A stretch of 64,000 nt of DNA from CAVYXZ01 sp963772595. GTDB lineage: Bacteria; Chloroflexota; Anaerolineae; Aggregatilineales; Phototrophicaceae. The stretch spans positions 558,001 through 622,000 of the forward strand of contig CAVYXZ010000014.1 of the NCBI GenBank assembly GCA_963772595.1, written 5' to 3'. The position numbers were made by a program, and so were the translations under genes. The notes under the pieces are model-generated. The model did no database searches and was not told where the DNA came from. It saw only the letters and a program-made list of their open reading frames with translations. Below are positions 57,552 through 64,000 of this stretch, piece after piece. How positions within the stretch are numbered: position 1 is the first letter of the stretch; every line of letters begins with the position of its first letter.

Positions 57552-58168
57552 CAATCGAGATCGTAAGTAATCTGGCTTTGAACGTAGTTCAATCCGTCGG
57601 AGAACTTGAACAAGATTCGACAGTCATACTGATCCAGAACATCCTTAATATCAGGATCGCCGAAATCCTTCGTGTTTCGATTGATGAAGCAATTTGAGTG
57701 TGAATTGGACTGGCTTAAGCGCCACAATGTCGATGCAAATACGATGGCGTCCTGAGGGGACAATCCGTGTTGCATTTCATGAGCCTGTGCTGAAGCCAGA
57801 ATATCTTTGCCGATTGGAACAATCTCTGTAATGTCGAGGAGCCTCTCACGCAATCTTGTGAGCCTTTGCCGCTCCTCTGAACCGCTCTGAACGAGCAGGT
57901 TGATGATAGCGCGAAGCGGGTCAATCTCCGCTTTGTAAGGCGCTGACCGGCTGAGTTGATTGAGTTCAGTTTCGAGCGTATTTGCAATTGCTCTCCGGTT
58001 CATGTCACGCCGAATCAGGGTTTCGTAGGGTTCAATAAGTGAATAGGCTGGCACAATAAGCCGCGCCTTACCCGCTTCACAAATCTCTAAGAGCTGTTCG
58101 CAAGAGTCATGTTCTTCTTGCATCAAGGCCAATTCAAGAACGAAATTGGTCTCAACGTAGATGTTCAT
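57434..58168 (-). CDS. PIN-domain protein (long C-terminal extension)
   Basis: Residues 1-150 have PIN-domain character: MNIYVETNFVLELALMQEE (acidic first motif, VETNFVLEL), a middle Glu and, near residue 140, LSPQDAIVFASTLWRL (PQDA, the acidic pair). The last acidic site is probably in NTKDFGDPDIKDVLDQYD. These residues form the metal site of a nuclease fold. It is AT-richer than the flanks and overlaps the start of an upstream gene (58165-58634) by 4 bases, which makes a pair. The coding tail after FKFSDGLNYVQSQITYD runs through the convergent MFS gene and may not be real. Such pairs are typical of toxin-antitoxin loci, but the partner does not look like a known antitoxin. Confidence 0.7.
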   Translation of the reverse strand: MNIYVETNFVLELALMQEEHDSCEQLLEICEAGKARLIVPAYSLIEPYETLIRRDMNRRAIANTLETELNQLSRSAPYKAEIDPLRAIINLLVQSGSEERQRLTRLRERLLDITEIVPIGKDILASAQAHEMQHGLSPQDAIVFASTLWRLSQSNSHSNCFINRNTKDFGDPDIKDVLDQYDCRILFKFSDGLNYVQSQITYDLDCYDTWAAARASRSMRRCRDQRQRKRPGRIDSQNRPPLSQ

Positions 58169-58634
58169 CGCACAATTTCAGGTGTGACGACATGCCCTTG
58201 TTTGATTGCTTCCCATAGCCCGGTTACGACTAACCAGGTCTTAGCATCATCGCCGAGCAACGCATCTGATAGGTCGGTGCTACGAGCCAACTCACGGAAC
58301 CAGGAGGTCAGCAACAACTCGAAAGCACCGCTGCTAAGCTTCTGCAAATCAGTGCCTATGTACTCAGAATATGAACTAGAACCGCTGCTGAACTGGACTC
58401 AGAAGACGGTAGTTCAATATTGGAGGAATGGCTGTTGACCCAAAGATAAAATCGGTCTGGCAACGCTAACAGAAAGAAAGGAGCATCTGGCAGCAGCCCA
58501 TGTATCTTGAGATTGCGGCGCATTTTAGCTGCCCATTCGCTATCGGTTCCAAGCTTGTTCTTGACCTCAACGACAAGTGCAAGGTTGCCATTATCGTCAT
58601 ATACCGCAATGTCTGATTGATTGCTCATGTTCAA
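58165..58634 (-). CDS. PD-(D/E)XK-like hypothetical partner of the PIN gene (one frameshift)
   Basis: Two frames join into about 155 residues: NQSDIAVYDDNGNLALVVEVKNKLGTDSEWAAKMRRN, FFLLALPDRFYLWVN and, after a shift near 58370, LQKLSSGAFELLLTSWFREL and TWLVVTGLWEAIKQGHVV ending at 58165. The D-IAVYDD...VVEVKNK arrangement is the D-x(n)-ExK pattern of PD-(D/E)XK nuclease folds, with K-rich helix after it. The identification is by motif only. The start is not certain: an N-terminal extension reading GVHYWWLN is open back to a stop just upstream. It is co-transcribed with the PIN gene (4-base overlap). Confidence 0.55.
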
Positions 58635-58898
58635 CCACCAATAATGAACGCCATTGGGTTCGATGTTTCGCGTTAATAACTAGAGTTTATCACAAATCGG
58701 GGGTATCTCACTGAATCAGTTGACCTCGCCGCGCTCCTGCGTTCGTCGCCCCGGCTTCGGGAAAGCATAGGTGATCACCTGCTCCAGGTCCATCGCTCAT
58801 TTTTCCACCCCGACGCAATTCCTGTCGCAAATCCTGTCTTTCGATAGGTGACGTAAAGCGTATCCTGAACGCATCATCCAAGCTAAAGGAGACGGGCA

Positions 58899-59105
58899 AT
58901 GCCTAAGTTTGTCATCGAACGTGTGATCCCGGATGCGGGGAAGCTGAGCCAGGAAGATCTGGTCGCCATCTCACAGAAGTCGTGCAGCGTCTTGGACGAA
59001 ATGGGGCCGAGATCCAGTGGCTGCAAAGCTACGTCACCGACGACCGCATTATCTGCACCTACATCGCGCCCAACGATGATTGATCCCACGACAGGCGGTG
59101 CATAA
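58899..59105 (+). pseudogene. DUF4242 protein, disrupted (shift plus internal deletion)
   Basis: Starts MPKFVIERVIPDAGKLSQEDLVAISQKSCSVLDEMG, the usual DUF4242 start. An extra base at about 59006 breaks the frame; the corrected sequence continues EIQWLQSYVTDDRIICTYIAPNDD. DUF4242 proteins then have an acidic/His helix and end in IDPTT. Here MIDPTTGGA follows immediately after APND, in another frame, so about 15-17 codons are missing. The function of DUF4242 is not known, although metal binding has been proposed. Strong GGAG ribosome site before the ATG. Confidence 0.7.
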
Positions 59106-59139
59106 ACGCTGTAGGGGTGGGGTGCGGACTGTCGTGCCC

Positions 59140-59356
59140 CACAATCTCTTTGTAAAGCAACGATCCTTCAAAGTCCTCTTGCAGCAAATCAATCGGGCAG
59201 CTCGACTTGCCCGCACGAGTTCGCCCCGGTCTGTCAGGGGCGCGTCAGCGGCACCACGCAGTCAAGCCGACCAGGCGAGATGCAGTGGGTACGCGAGGGT
59301 GGATCCTCTACTGCCCCTGGCATGGCTGGGTCTACGTAGATCTCAGCCCCGGTCGC
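59140..59356 (+). pseudogene. Rieske [2Fe-2S] domain remnant
   Basis: Toward the end of the segment a short run reads LYCPWHGWVYVDLSPGR followed by a stop at about 59358; CPWHGW is the second ligand pair of a Rieske ferredoxin (C-x2-H). The upstream part is fragmented over frames and the first ligand pair (C-x-H) is not clear. It may be a remnant of a non-haem dioxygenase ferredoxin component or of a nitrite reductase small-subunit type protein. It is bordered by a REP-like hairpin (GTAGGGGTGGGGT... at 59113-59145). Confidence 0.4.
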
Positions 59357-59362
59357 TGAATG

Positions 59363-59761
59363 TCAGGGCTGCACTGGCACCTCAGCCATCAGGCCAATCA
59401 GGTTGTGATCAGGATCGCGGAAGAAAGCCATCCACAGATCGACCTCCCCCATCCGCGCGACAACATGCGGCTGGCCCTCGATCACGGCGCCGCGCTGCTT
59501 GAGCGTCTCGAAGGCCTGCTGAATGTCCTCAACACTGAAGTAGAGCGTCGAATTGCGGCCCACTTTGTCCGATTCCGCCGCGTTTTCCGGCTCGGCCAGC
59601 ATCAGGCGAATACCGGCCAGATCGAAGAAGGCCAGTTTGGGCGGCGCGGCAAAGAGAAATGGCAGGCCGAGCGTATCCTTATAAAACGTGGTCGCCGCAT
59701 CCACATCGCTGACGACCAGCGCGATCTGCCCGATGGTCCTGAGTTGAAACGTATCCGTCAT
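59363..59761 (-). CDS. VOC (glyoxalase/bleomycin resistance) family protein
   Basis: The 132-residue protein has paired beta-alpha-beta-beta-beta modules of the VOC fold: IGQIALVVSDVDAATTFYKDTLGLPFLF, FFDLAGIRLMLAEPEN, STLYFSVEDIQQAFETLKQRGAVIEG and MAFFRDPDHNLIGLMAEV. Metal ligands would be a Gln or His at QIALVV, Glu in MLAEPE, and His/Glu late in the sequence; the first ligand position is not a His, so catalytic type cannot be told. It probably acts in small-molecule modification or resistance. Single gene. Confidence 0.9.
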   Translation of the reverse strand: MTDTFQLRTIGQIALVVSDVDAATTFYKDTLGLPFLFAAPPKLAFFDLAGIRLMLAEPENAAESDKVGRNSTLYFSVEDIQQAFETLKQRGAVIEGQPHVVARMGEVDLWMAFFRDPDHNLIGLMAEVPVQP

Positions 59762-59836
59762 TGCCAGTGTCCCCTCTATTGCATATCGTCAGAATGCCTA
59801 TTGTAACTGGCCTCCGGCGGCGGTACTTCTTCAAAA

Positions 59837-60700
59837 TCACCGACTTTGCTGGCGGAACTCGCTGGGCGACAGGCCGAAGCGGCGGCGAAACAACCAGCTA
59901 AACGAGCCGGGACTCTCGAAGCCGACGGCGTAACAGATGGCTGTGATGGAGGTATCGCTGTGTCGCAGCAGGCGCTGGGCTTCTTCCAGGCGTTTACTGA
60001 CGATAAACTGGTGCGGCGTCTGCCCGAAGGTCTGCTTGAAGCTGCGCAGCAGATGATTGGGCGACAGACAGGCGACCTCGGCCAGTTCGGCCAGTGTGAG
60101 CGGTCGGTCCAGTTGAGCCAGGGCGTAATCTCTGGCATAGTGCAGGCGGCGATAGAGTTCCTCACGGGTCGCCCGGCGCGCGGCAGGCAGCAGTTCGACC
60201 TCTCGATACACCTTGTAATGCACGTGCAGCAAACGCTGCATAAGCAGATGCAGATGCTCTTCCAACCAGCCCGGCGAGACCCGTCCGCTGGCGACACCGG
60301 CCCGAAGCCGCAAGATCGCAGGGGTCAACAGCGGATCATCAGGGTAGGTTTTCTCGAAGAAGTTCAGTGGCTCGCCAGATGGCGTCAAATCGTCCAGCCG
60401 CTGCGGCTGCGTCAGTGCCCGGCGCACGTCCTCAGCGAAGCCCTCGGCAAAGAAGACACAAAAGGACTCAACCGGTCGCTCCGCCGTAATGTGGATAGCG
60501 TAGGACTGCCCGTGATTCAAAATCAGGTGGCGGTGGTCATCGACCCGATAGCGATTGCGCCCCACCACATAATGAGCCTGCCCGCCAAAGAAGGATTTGA
60601 TCGACAGGCTGCCGGTACCCGCGCCGGAATATTCCCGGTAGCCGGTTTCATGCAAAATATAGCTGGATTGTCCGCTGCCGGACGGCACAAAAACGATCAT
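59837..60700 (-). CDS. AraC-family transcriptional regulator
   Basis: The 287-residue protein has an N-terminal cupin-like ligand domain (HYVVGRNRYRVDDHRHLILNHGQSYAIHI) and a C-terminal double helix-turn-helix of AraC type: LAELAEVACLSPNHLLRSFKQTFGQTPHQFIVSKRLEEAQRLL and ITAICYAVGFESPGSFSWLFRRRFGLSPSEFR. It should bind promoters of nearby or distant genes when a ligand is present. It is divergent from the NTF2/tautomerase cluster (327-base gap), which makes that cluster a plausible target. No direct evidence. Confidence 0.93.
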   Translation of the reverse strand: MIVFVPSGSGQSSYILHETGYREYSGAGTGSLSIKSFFGGQAHYVVGRNRYRVDDHRHLILNHGQSYAIHITAERPVESFCVFFAEGFAEDVRRALTQPQRLDDLTPSGEPLNFFEKTYPDDPLLTPAILRLRAGVASGRVSPGWLEEHLHLLMQRLLHVHYKVYREVELLPAARRATREELYRRLHYARDYALAQLDRPLTLAELAEVACLSPNHLLRSFKQTFGQTPHQFIVSKRLEEAQRLLRHSDTSITAICYAVGFESPGSFSWLFRRRFGLSPSEFRQQSR

Positions 60701-61027
60701 ACAGGCGATCCTCTCCCAAGAGTATACGCCTGCCCCGGCGCTCGCGGGTCACGCGGCGTAGTACTTATGTTTAGTCTGACACTGTATTTTTTACAGCTTT
60801 TCTATCAGCGCAAACGCAGGTTCGATGATAAGATGGTCACGAGGTACGGGACCGGGATGAGCCTCACCAAAGCTTAATCGTCATTGATGACATTTTGATT
60901 TAACATTGAGTATGGCGATCAAGGCCACAGGCTTTACATCTCAATACGGCCACCCTGTTCCATGCGGTTCAGCAGTATGAATGAGCATCGGGACTGATTT
61001 TGTCTTCGGCACTCCTAGGAGGAAATT
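60701..61027. other. 327-base intergenic region between araC-type gene and the NTF2 cluster
   Basis: No gene seen. It holds an AT-richer centre with stretches such as TTTTTTACAGC and ATTTTGATTTAACATTGAG, but no convincing promoter pair could be fixed; regulator binding sites for the AraC protein are expected here. At its right end TAGGAGGAAATT is a strong ribosome site for the next gene. Confidence 0.5.
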
Positions 61028-61381
61028 ATGGCAACACCCGGCAAAGAGTTCTATGACAGGCAGGTTGCGTTACTTGCCGAACAGGACATTGACGGGCTAA
61101 TGGAAACACAGTACCACCCGGATGCAGTGCTGGTCAGCTTCGACACCACCGTGCGCGGTCATGATGCACTGAGAGAACACTTCAAAGGCTACCTGGGGCA
61201 TCTGGGCAAGATCAAACTCCTCTCAACGGACCAATTTGCAGAAATTGAAGATGGCATCTTCTTCGAGGCCACGGTCGAGACCGACATCGGCATCGCGGTT
61301 GTCTACGACGTCTTTACCTTTAAGGATGGCAAAGCGATTCGCCATTTCACCGGGGTAAAGTCCGTGCGGCCCAAAGAATGA
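61028..61381 (+). CDS. NTF2/SnoaL-like protein, member 1
   Basis: The 117-residue protein has the alpha+beta cone fold of the NTF2/SnoaL superfamily: FYDRQVALLAEQDIDGLMETQYHPDAVLVSFDTTVRGHDALREHFKGY, then ATVETDIGIAVVYDVFTFKDGKAIRHFTGVKS. The fold serves as an enzyme (isomerase/cyclase) or a ligand-binding pocket; catalytic Asp/His pairs cannot be assigned. Strong ribosome site (AGGAGG). It is the first gene of a same-strand run of similar domains and tautomerases. Confidence 0.87.
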   Translation: MATPGKEFYDRQVALLAEQDIDGLMETQYHPDAVLVSFDTTVRGHDALREHFKGYLGHLGKIKLLSTDQFAEIEDGIFFEATVETDIGIAVVYDVFTFKDGKAIRHFTGVKSVRPKE

Positions 61382-61482
61382 GTGGGGTCAGCAAGTCTTT
61401 CCTGAGCATAGGCAGTTGTTCGACGGTGCTCGTCGCCGATTAGCAAGTTTTCATTTATGTACGAAGGAAAAGTGAGGGAAAA

Positions 61483-61905
61483 ATGGCTAACAAAGACGTT
61501 GTCTTCCAGTACTACGGTCTCTTCGAAAAGGGTGATTTCGATACGATGATTAAGGAGTGCTTTCATCCTGACATGACCTGGACGATGCCGGGGCATCACC
61601 CGATGTCTGGACGCATGGAAGGGGCCAAGGCAGCAGCGGCTTTCCTTGAAGCCCTGAGCAAAGCCGGCGTGTGGGTTGAAGATATTCACATCGGCGAACT
61701 CGACGACGGGACGATTGTGGAAAAGCACATGGGCCACGCGAAATATGACGATGGCCGCGTGGTTGATTTCCCGACCTGCACCACTTACGGTTTCAAAGAT
61801 GGAAAGCTTTTCGACGTGCGCGTGCATACCCTTGCCCAGCATGTGGTTGACCAGTACTTCTGGTATCGCTTCCCACTGAAGGGTATTCCAGATCGTCTGG
61901 CCTAG
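61483..61905 (+). CDS. NTF2/SnoaL-like protein, member 2
   Basis: A 140-residue SnoaL-like domain: VVFQYYGLFEKGDFDTMIKECFHPDMTWTMPGHHPMSGRMEGAKAAAAFLEAL, then TIVEKHMGHAKYDDGRVVDFPTCTTYGFKDGKLFDVRVHT. The PGHHPMSGRMEG block is the cyclase/isomerase signature seen in ketosteroid-isomerase-like proteins (N-terminal half with His and acidic residues). It follows member 1 by 101 bases and precedes member 3 by 28 bases. AAGTGAGGG lies before its ATG. Confidence 0.9.
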   Translation: MANKDVVFQYYGLFEKGDFDTMIKECFHPDMTWTMPGHHPMSGRMEGAKAAAAFLEALSKAGVWVEDIHIGELDDGTIVEKHMGHAKYDDGRVVDFPTCTTYGFKDGKLFDVRVHTLAQHVVDQYFWYRFPLKGIPDRLA

Positions 61906-61933
61906 TAAGCACATATTTTAGGAGAAAACACCT

Positions 61934-62353
61934 ATGGCAGCAGTAACTCCAGAGTTGGTGGGCAAGGCCTATGCCGCGCTGGCCTCTATGGACCCCAATG
62001 AAATCGCCAAGTACTGGGCGGAGGACATGGTCTGGTTGGTACCCGGCCACAACCCGCTCTCCGGCTGGTATCACGGGCGGCAGGCCTTCATCGACTTCAT
62101 GACGAACGTGGGCAAGCTTTCCGGCGGCAGTTTCAACATGGAAGCCATTACCATCATGGTCAACGACGAATACTCCTGCGATGTGACCCGCAATATGGGT
62201 TCGCGCGCAGGTGCCCCGGATGTCAAGCTCGACATCGACGTGGCGCATGTCCTGCGCTGGCGTGATGGCAAAGTGATCGCCGGTAAGGGCGGCATCTTTG
62301 GCGATGGCACGAATCAGTACGATCATTTCTGGTCGGCTCGCGTCGACGGTTAA
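61934..62353 (+). CDS. NTF2/SnoaL-like protein, member 3
   Basis: A 139-residue protein of the same superfamily: LVGKAYAALASMDPNEIAKYWAEDMVWLVPGHNPLSGWYHGRQAFIDFM and SFNMEAITIMVNDEYSCDVTRNMG, DIDVAHVLRWRDGKVIAGKGGIFGDG. The VPGHNPLSGWYHG block parallels PGHHPMSGRMEG in member 2, so the two are paralogues. TTAGGAGAAAAC is the ribosome site. The pocket ligand is not known. Confidence 0.9.
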   Translation: MAAVTPELVGKAYAALASMDPNEIAKYWAEDMVWLVPGHNPLSGWYHGRQAFIDFMTNVGKLSGGSFNMEAITIMVNDEYSCDVTRNMGSRAGAPDVKLDIDVAHVLRWRDGKVIAGKGGIFGDGTNQYDHFWSARVDG

Positions 62354-62448
62354 AATGACTTTCGACCTGTAGCGGCTGAAAATGCGGATCAGCGCTGGTA
62401 CGGGCTGGCGTCTGTGTTTTTAGCCGCTATGGTTTTTCATACTGTTTT

Positions 62449-62477
62449 ATGACAAATATTTTGTTGATAAATAGTAT
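62449..62477 (+). promoter_or_regulatory. Candidate promoter of the tautomerase fusion gene
   Basis: ATGACA (62449-62454), a 17-base spacer and TAGTAT (62472-62477) in an AT-rich stretch, 44 bases ahead of the GTG at 62521, followed by GGGAGG as ribosome site. Confidence 0.6.
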
Positions 62478-62520
62478 TATTCTAGTGAAAATGAACTTTG
62501 AATTTTGGGAGGACTGAACC

Positions 62521-63531
62521 GTGCCTGTTATTACCGTGCAGTTTATCAAAGATGTTGTTGCAACGCCCGAACAGAAGCGTGAATTGATTGAGCGATTGAC
62601 CGATACCTTCTGCGACATCCTGGGCGATGTCGTTCGGCCCTTCGTGTACACCATCATTCAGGAAACCCCGCAGAGTGAATGGGGCATTGCCGGGGTGCCG
62701 ATGCCGGATCTGGTCTACCTGACCGGCGACAAACATGCCCAGGTCATCGCCCGTTCCAATGACCTCATGCGCGGCGCTATCGCGCAGATGGCAGCGAACT
62801 CAGCGCCGGACACGCAGTCAGCCAACCAGCGCGCGGACGATATATGGCGCGGCACGGCGAACCCTGCCCCGGCTTCCAATGGAAATGGCAGCGCACATTC
62901 TGCGGAGCAGGCGGATGCCATCTGGCGCGGCACGGCGAACCCTGCCCCGGCCTCCAATGGGCACAGCAGCCCGCATACCGCAGAAGATGCGGACGCCGTC
63001 TGGCGGGGCGCATCCAGTTCAGCCTCCAGCAACGGCGCATCCAACGGCCACTCGACGGCGAGCGCCGATGACATCTGGCGCGGCAGTTCCAGCGGAACGG
63101 CAGCCTCCAGCAAGGCGGAAGAACACCGCAGGCTCTTCGCGCGCTGGTTCGAAGAACTGTGGAACAAGAAGAACTACAACATCGCTTACGAACTGGTGGA
63201 CCCCGATTTCACCGCGCACGGTGCAGGCGGCCAGGACATCAAGCAGGGTCCTGACGGCGTCATCGGCATGGTCAAAGCCTGGCACGCCGCCATGCCCGAC
63301 GGTCATATGACCATTGATGACATCATCACCGAAGGCGATCTATCCACGATCCGTATGACCTGGGAAGCTACCCACACCGGCCCCTTCGGCGACATCCCCG
63401 CCAGCGGGAACAGAATCAGCGTGACCTCAACCGGGATTGACCGGGTCATCAACGGCAAGATCACTGAGGGCTGGGGCGAGTTGAACATGCTGGGAATGCT
63501 CCAGCAAATGGGCGCCATCCCAACGCCATAA
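62521..63531 (+). CDS. Tautomerase-linker-SnoaL fusion protein with ADxxWRG repeats
   Basis: A 336-residue fusion. Residues 1-90 are a 4-oxalocrotonate tautomerase-type domain: after Met removal Pro-1 (MPVITVQFI) is the general base/nucleophile, then EQKRELIERLTDTFCDILGDVVRPF and ETPQSEWGIAGVPMPDL. Residues 105-195 are a low-complexity Ala/Ser/Asn/Gly linker with four copies of ADDIWRG, ADAIWRG, ADAVWRG and ADDIWRG at 26, 26 and 25 residue spacing. Residues about 198-336 are a SnoaL-like domain (FARWFEELWNKKNYNIAYELVDPDFTAHG). GTG start with GGGAGG. The fusion of the two small-molecule domains, with a repeated motif between, has no counterpart I know of. Confidence 0.85.
   Translation: MPVITVQFIKDVVATPEQKRELIERLTDTFCDILGDVVRPFVYTIIQETPQSEWGIAGVPMPDLVYLTGDKHAQVIARSNDLMRGAIAQMAANSAPDTQSANQRADDIWRGTANPAPASNGNGSAHSAEQADAIWRGTANPAPASNGHSSPHTAEDADAVWRGASSSASSNGASNGHSTASADDIWRGSSSGTAASSKAEEHRRLFARWFEELWNKKNYNIAYELVDPDFTAHGAGGQDIKQGPDGVIGMVKAWHAAMPDGHMTIDDIITEGDLSTIRMTWEATHTGPFGDIPASGNRISVTSTGIDRVINGKITEGWGELNMLGMLQQMGAIPTP
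62833..63096 (+). repeat. Tandem repeat encoding the ADxxWRG linker
   Basis: Four units at 62833, 62911, 62989 and 63064 (78, 78, 75 bases, last one partial), each starting with GCG-GA[C/T] or GCC-GAT and the TGG-CGC-GGC codons (Trp-Arg-Gly). Units 1 and 2 share the run ending in AACCCTGCCCCGGC. In frame with the host gene, so the repeat is a protein motif, not a DNA element. Confidence 0.88.
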
Positions 63532-63585
63532 GCAATTAGCAAATCGCACACTTCTGCTGGATGAGTTTGAGTATGGGAGGTTATT

Positions 63586-63927
63586 GTGCCAATCATCACC
63601 GTTCAGTTTATTGAAGATGTGGTCGCAACGCCCGAACAGAAGCGTCAGCTTATCGAACAACTGACCGATACCTTCTGTGACATCCTGGGCGATGTCGTCC
63701 GTCCCTTTGTCTACTGCATTATTCAGGAAACGCCCCAGAGCGAATGGGGCATTGCCGGGGTGCCGATGCCGGACCTGGTCTACCTGACTGGGGATAAGCA
63801 CGCGCAGGTCATCGAACGGTCGAACGATCTGATGCGCGGTGCTATCGCGCAAATGCAGCAGCAGAGCGCCAGCCAGCAGCACGAGACAAACGACCACGCT
63901 GATAAAGTCTGGCGGGGAGAGACCTAG
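63586..63927 (+). CDS. Tautomerase with a C-terminal ADxxWRG-like tag
   Basis: The 113-residue protein begins MPIITVQFIEDVVATPEQKRQLIEQLTD, nearly identical to the tautomerase part of the preceding fusion (Pro-1 again), and ends NDHADKVWRGET, a single copy of the linker motif. The C-terminal Ala/Gln/His-rich stretch between them (IAQMQQQSASQQHE) is the short linker. GTG start with GGGAGG five bases upstream. It is a tandem duplicate of the upstream domain, 54 bases downstream of it. The substrate is unknown. Confidence 0.92.
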   Translation: MPIITVQFIEDVVATPEQKRQLIEQLTDTFCDILGDVVRPFVYCIIQETPQSEWGIAGVPMPDLVYLTGDKHAQVIERSNDLMRGAIAQMQQQSASQQHETNDHADKVWRGET

Positions 63928-63959
63928 ATCGTTCGGGTACGAGGAGGAGAGGAAGAGTC

Positions 63960-64000
63960 ATGCCAATCATTACCGTGCAATTTATAGAGGACGTGGTTGC
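63960..64000 (+). CDS. Third tautomerase gene (cut by window end)
   Basis: ATG at 63960 (GGAGAGG upstream) followed by PIITVQFIEDVVA, which matches the start of the two tautomerases upstream, including Pro-1. Only the first 13-14 codons are in the window. It makes a third tandem copy and shows that the cluster continues to the right. Confidence 0.85.
   Translation, partial: MPIITVQFIEDVV

Noticed and set aside
58620..58680. A short upstream ORF (MAFIIGG) before the PD-(D/E)XK-like gene
   Set aside because: The alternative frame reads through as GVHYWWLNMSNQSD, so the short ORF is more likely a shadow of an N-terminal extension of the gene itself.
62833..63096. Possible CRISPR or DNA-level tandem repeat
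   Set aside because: The units vary in length and sequence, keep the reading frame and encode the ADxxWRG linker; no spacers or cas genes.

Overview
The window looks like a piece of a GC-rich (about 60% by eye), free-living Chloroflexota genome, most likely Anaerolineae or a relative. This placement is inference. It rests on Thr/Pro-rich lipoprotein linkers, a fused MurF-alanine racemase, a sigma factor joined to a DUF151 nuclease domain, many TPR proteins and promoters sitting almost on start codons. No rRNA, tRNA, CRISPR array or transposase gene was seen.

Layout. 0-8 kb: a sensor histidine kinase cut by the window edge, rplS, a damaged stretch (small hypothetical genes, NUDIX hydrolase, LysM lipoprotein), a response regulator-kinase, uppP and an MFS exporter. 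8-12 kb: the glycine cleavage genes gcvH-gcvPA-gcvPB behind a glycine riboswitch with its own promoter and terminator. 12-22 kb: SCO1-like copper protein, murF-alr, tgt, a PstS-like lipoprotein, an AT-rich orphan gene, an SDR/TPR/PIG-L operon and a DUF3048 protein. 22-36 kb: sigma-DUF151 protein, small kinase, SGNH hydrolase, thiolase, uvrA, a decayed Uma2 gene, glutamate dehydrogenase, a large TPR protein, a GT1-type glycosyltransferase and a methyltransferase-like gene. 36-47 kb: membrane glycosyltransferases, queG, a copper module (HMA protein plus CPH-type P1B ATPase, both behind CsoR-like palindromes), epimerase, creatininase-family and 2-hydroxyacid dehydrogenase genes. 47-58 kb: two four-helix-bundle (S23/IVP) genes enclosed in heptamer-phased inverted repeats, and an inositol catabolic operon iolE-iolC-iolB-iolD followed by an arylsulfotransferase, with a divergent MFS transporter. 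58-64 kb: a PIN protein with a possible PD-(D/E)XK-like partner, DUF4242 and Rieske remnants, a VOC protein, an AraC regulator, and a cluster of NTF2/SnoaL-like and tautomerase genes that runs off the end.

The most unusual coding feature is at the right end. A tautomerase domain with the Pro-1 nucleophile is joined to a SnoaL-like domain through a low-complexity linker carrying four copies of an A-D-x-[IV]-W-R-G motif. The same motif sits once at the C-terminus of the next tautomerase, and a third tautomerase follows. The other unusual item is the pair of 450-460 bp inverted-repeat units around the S23-like genes, plus one gene-less 80 bp unit.

Sequence quality matters here. Genes between about 4.5 and 37 kb are intact, while most genes at 2.4-4.3 kb and 37-58 kb carry one to seven single-base frameshifts, often in short homopolymers. 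The reading continues as good protein in another frame each time. I read these as probable uncorrected assembly indels rather than real decay, and I give whole-gene coordinates across the shifts.
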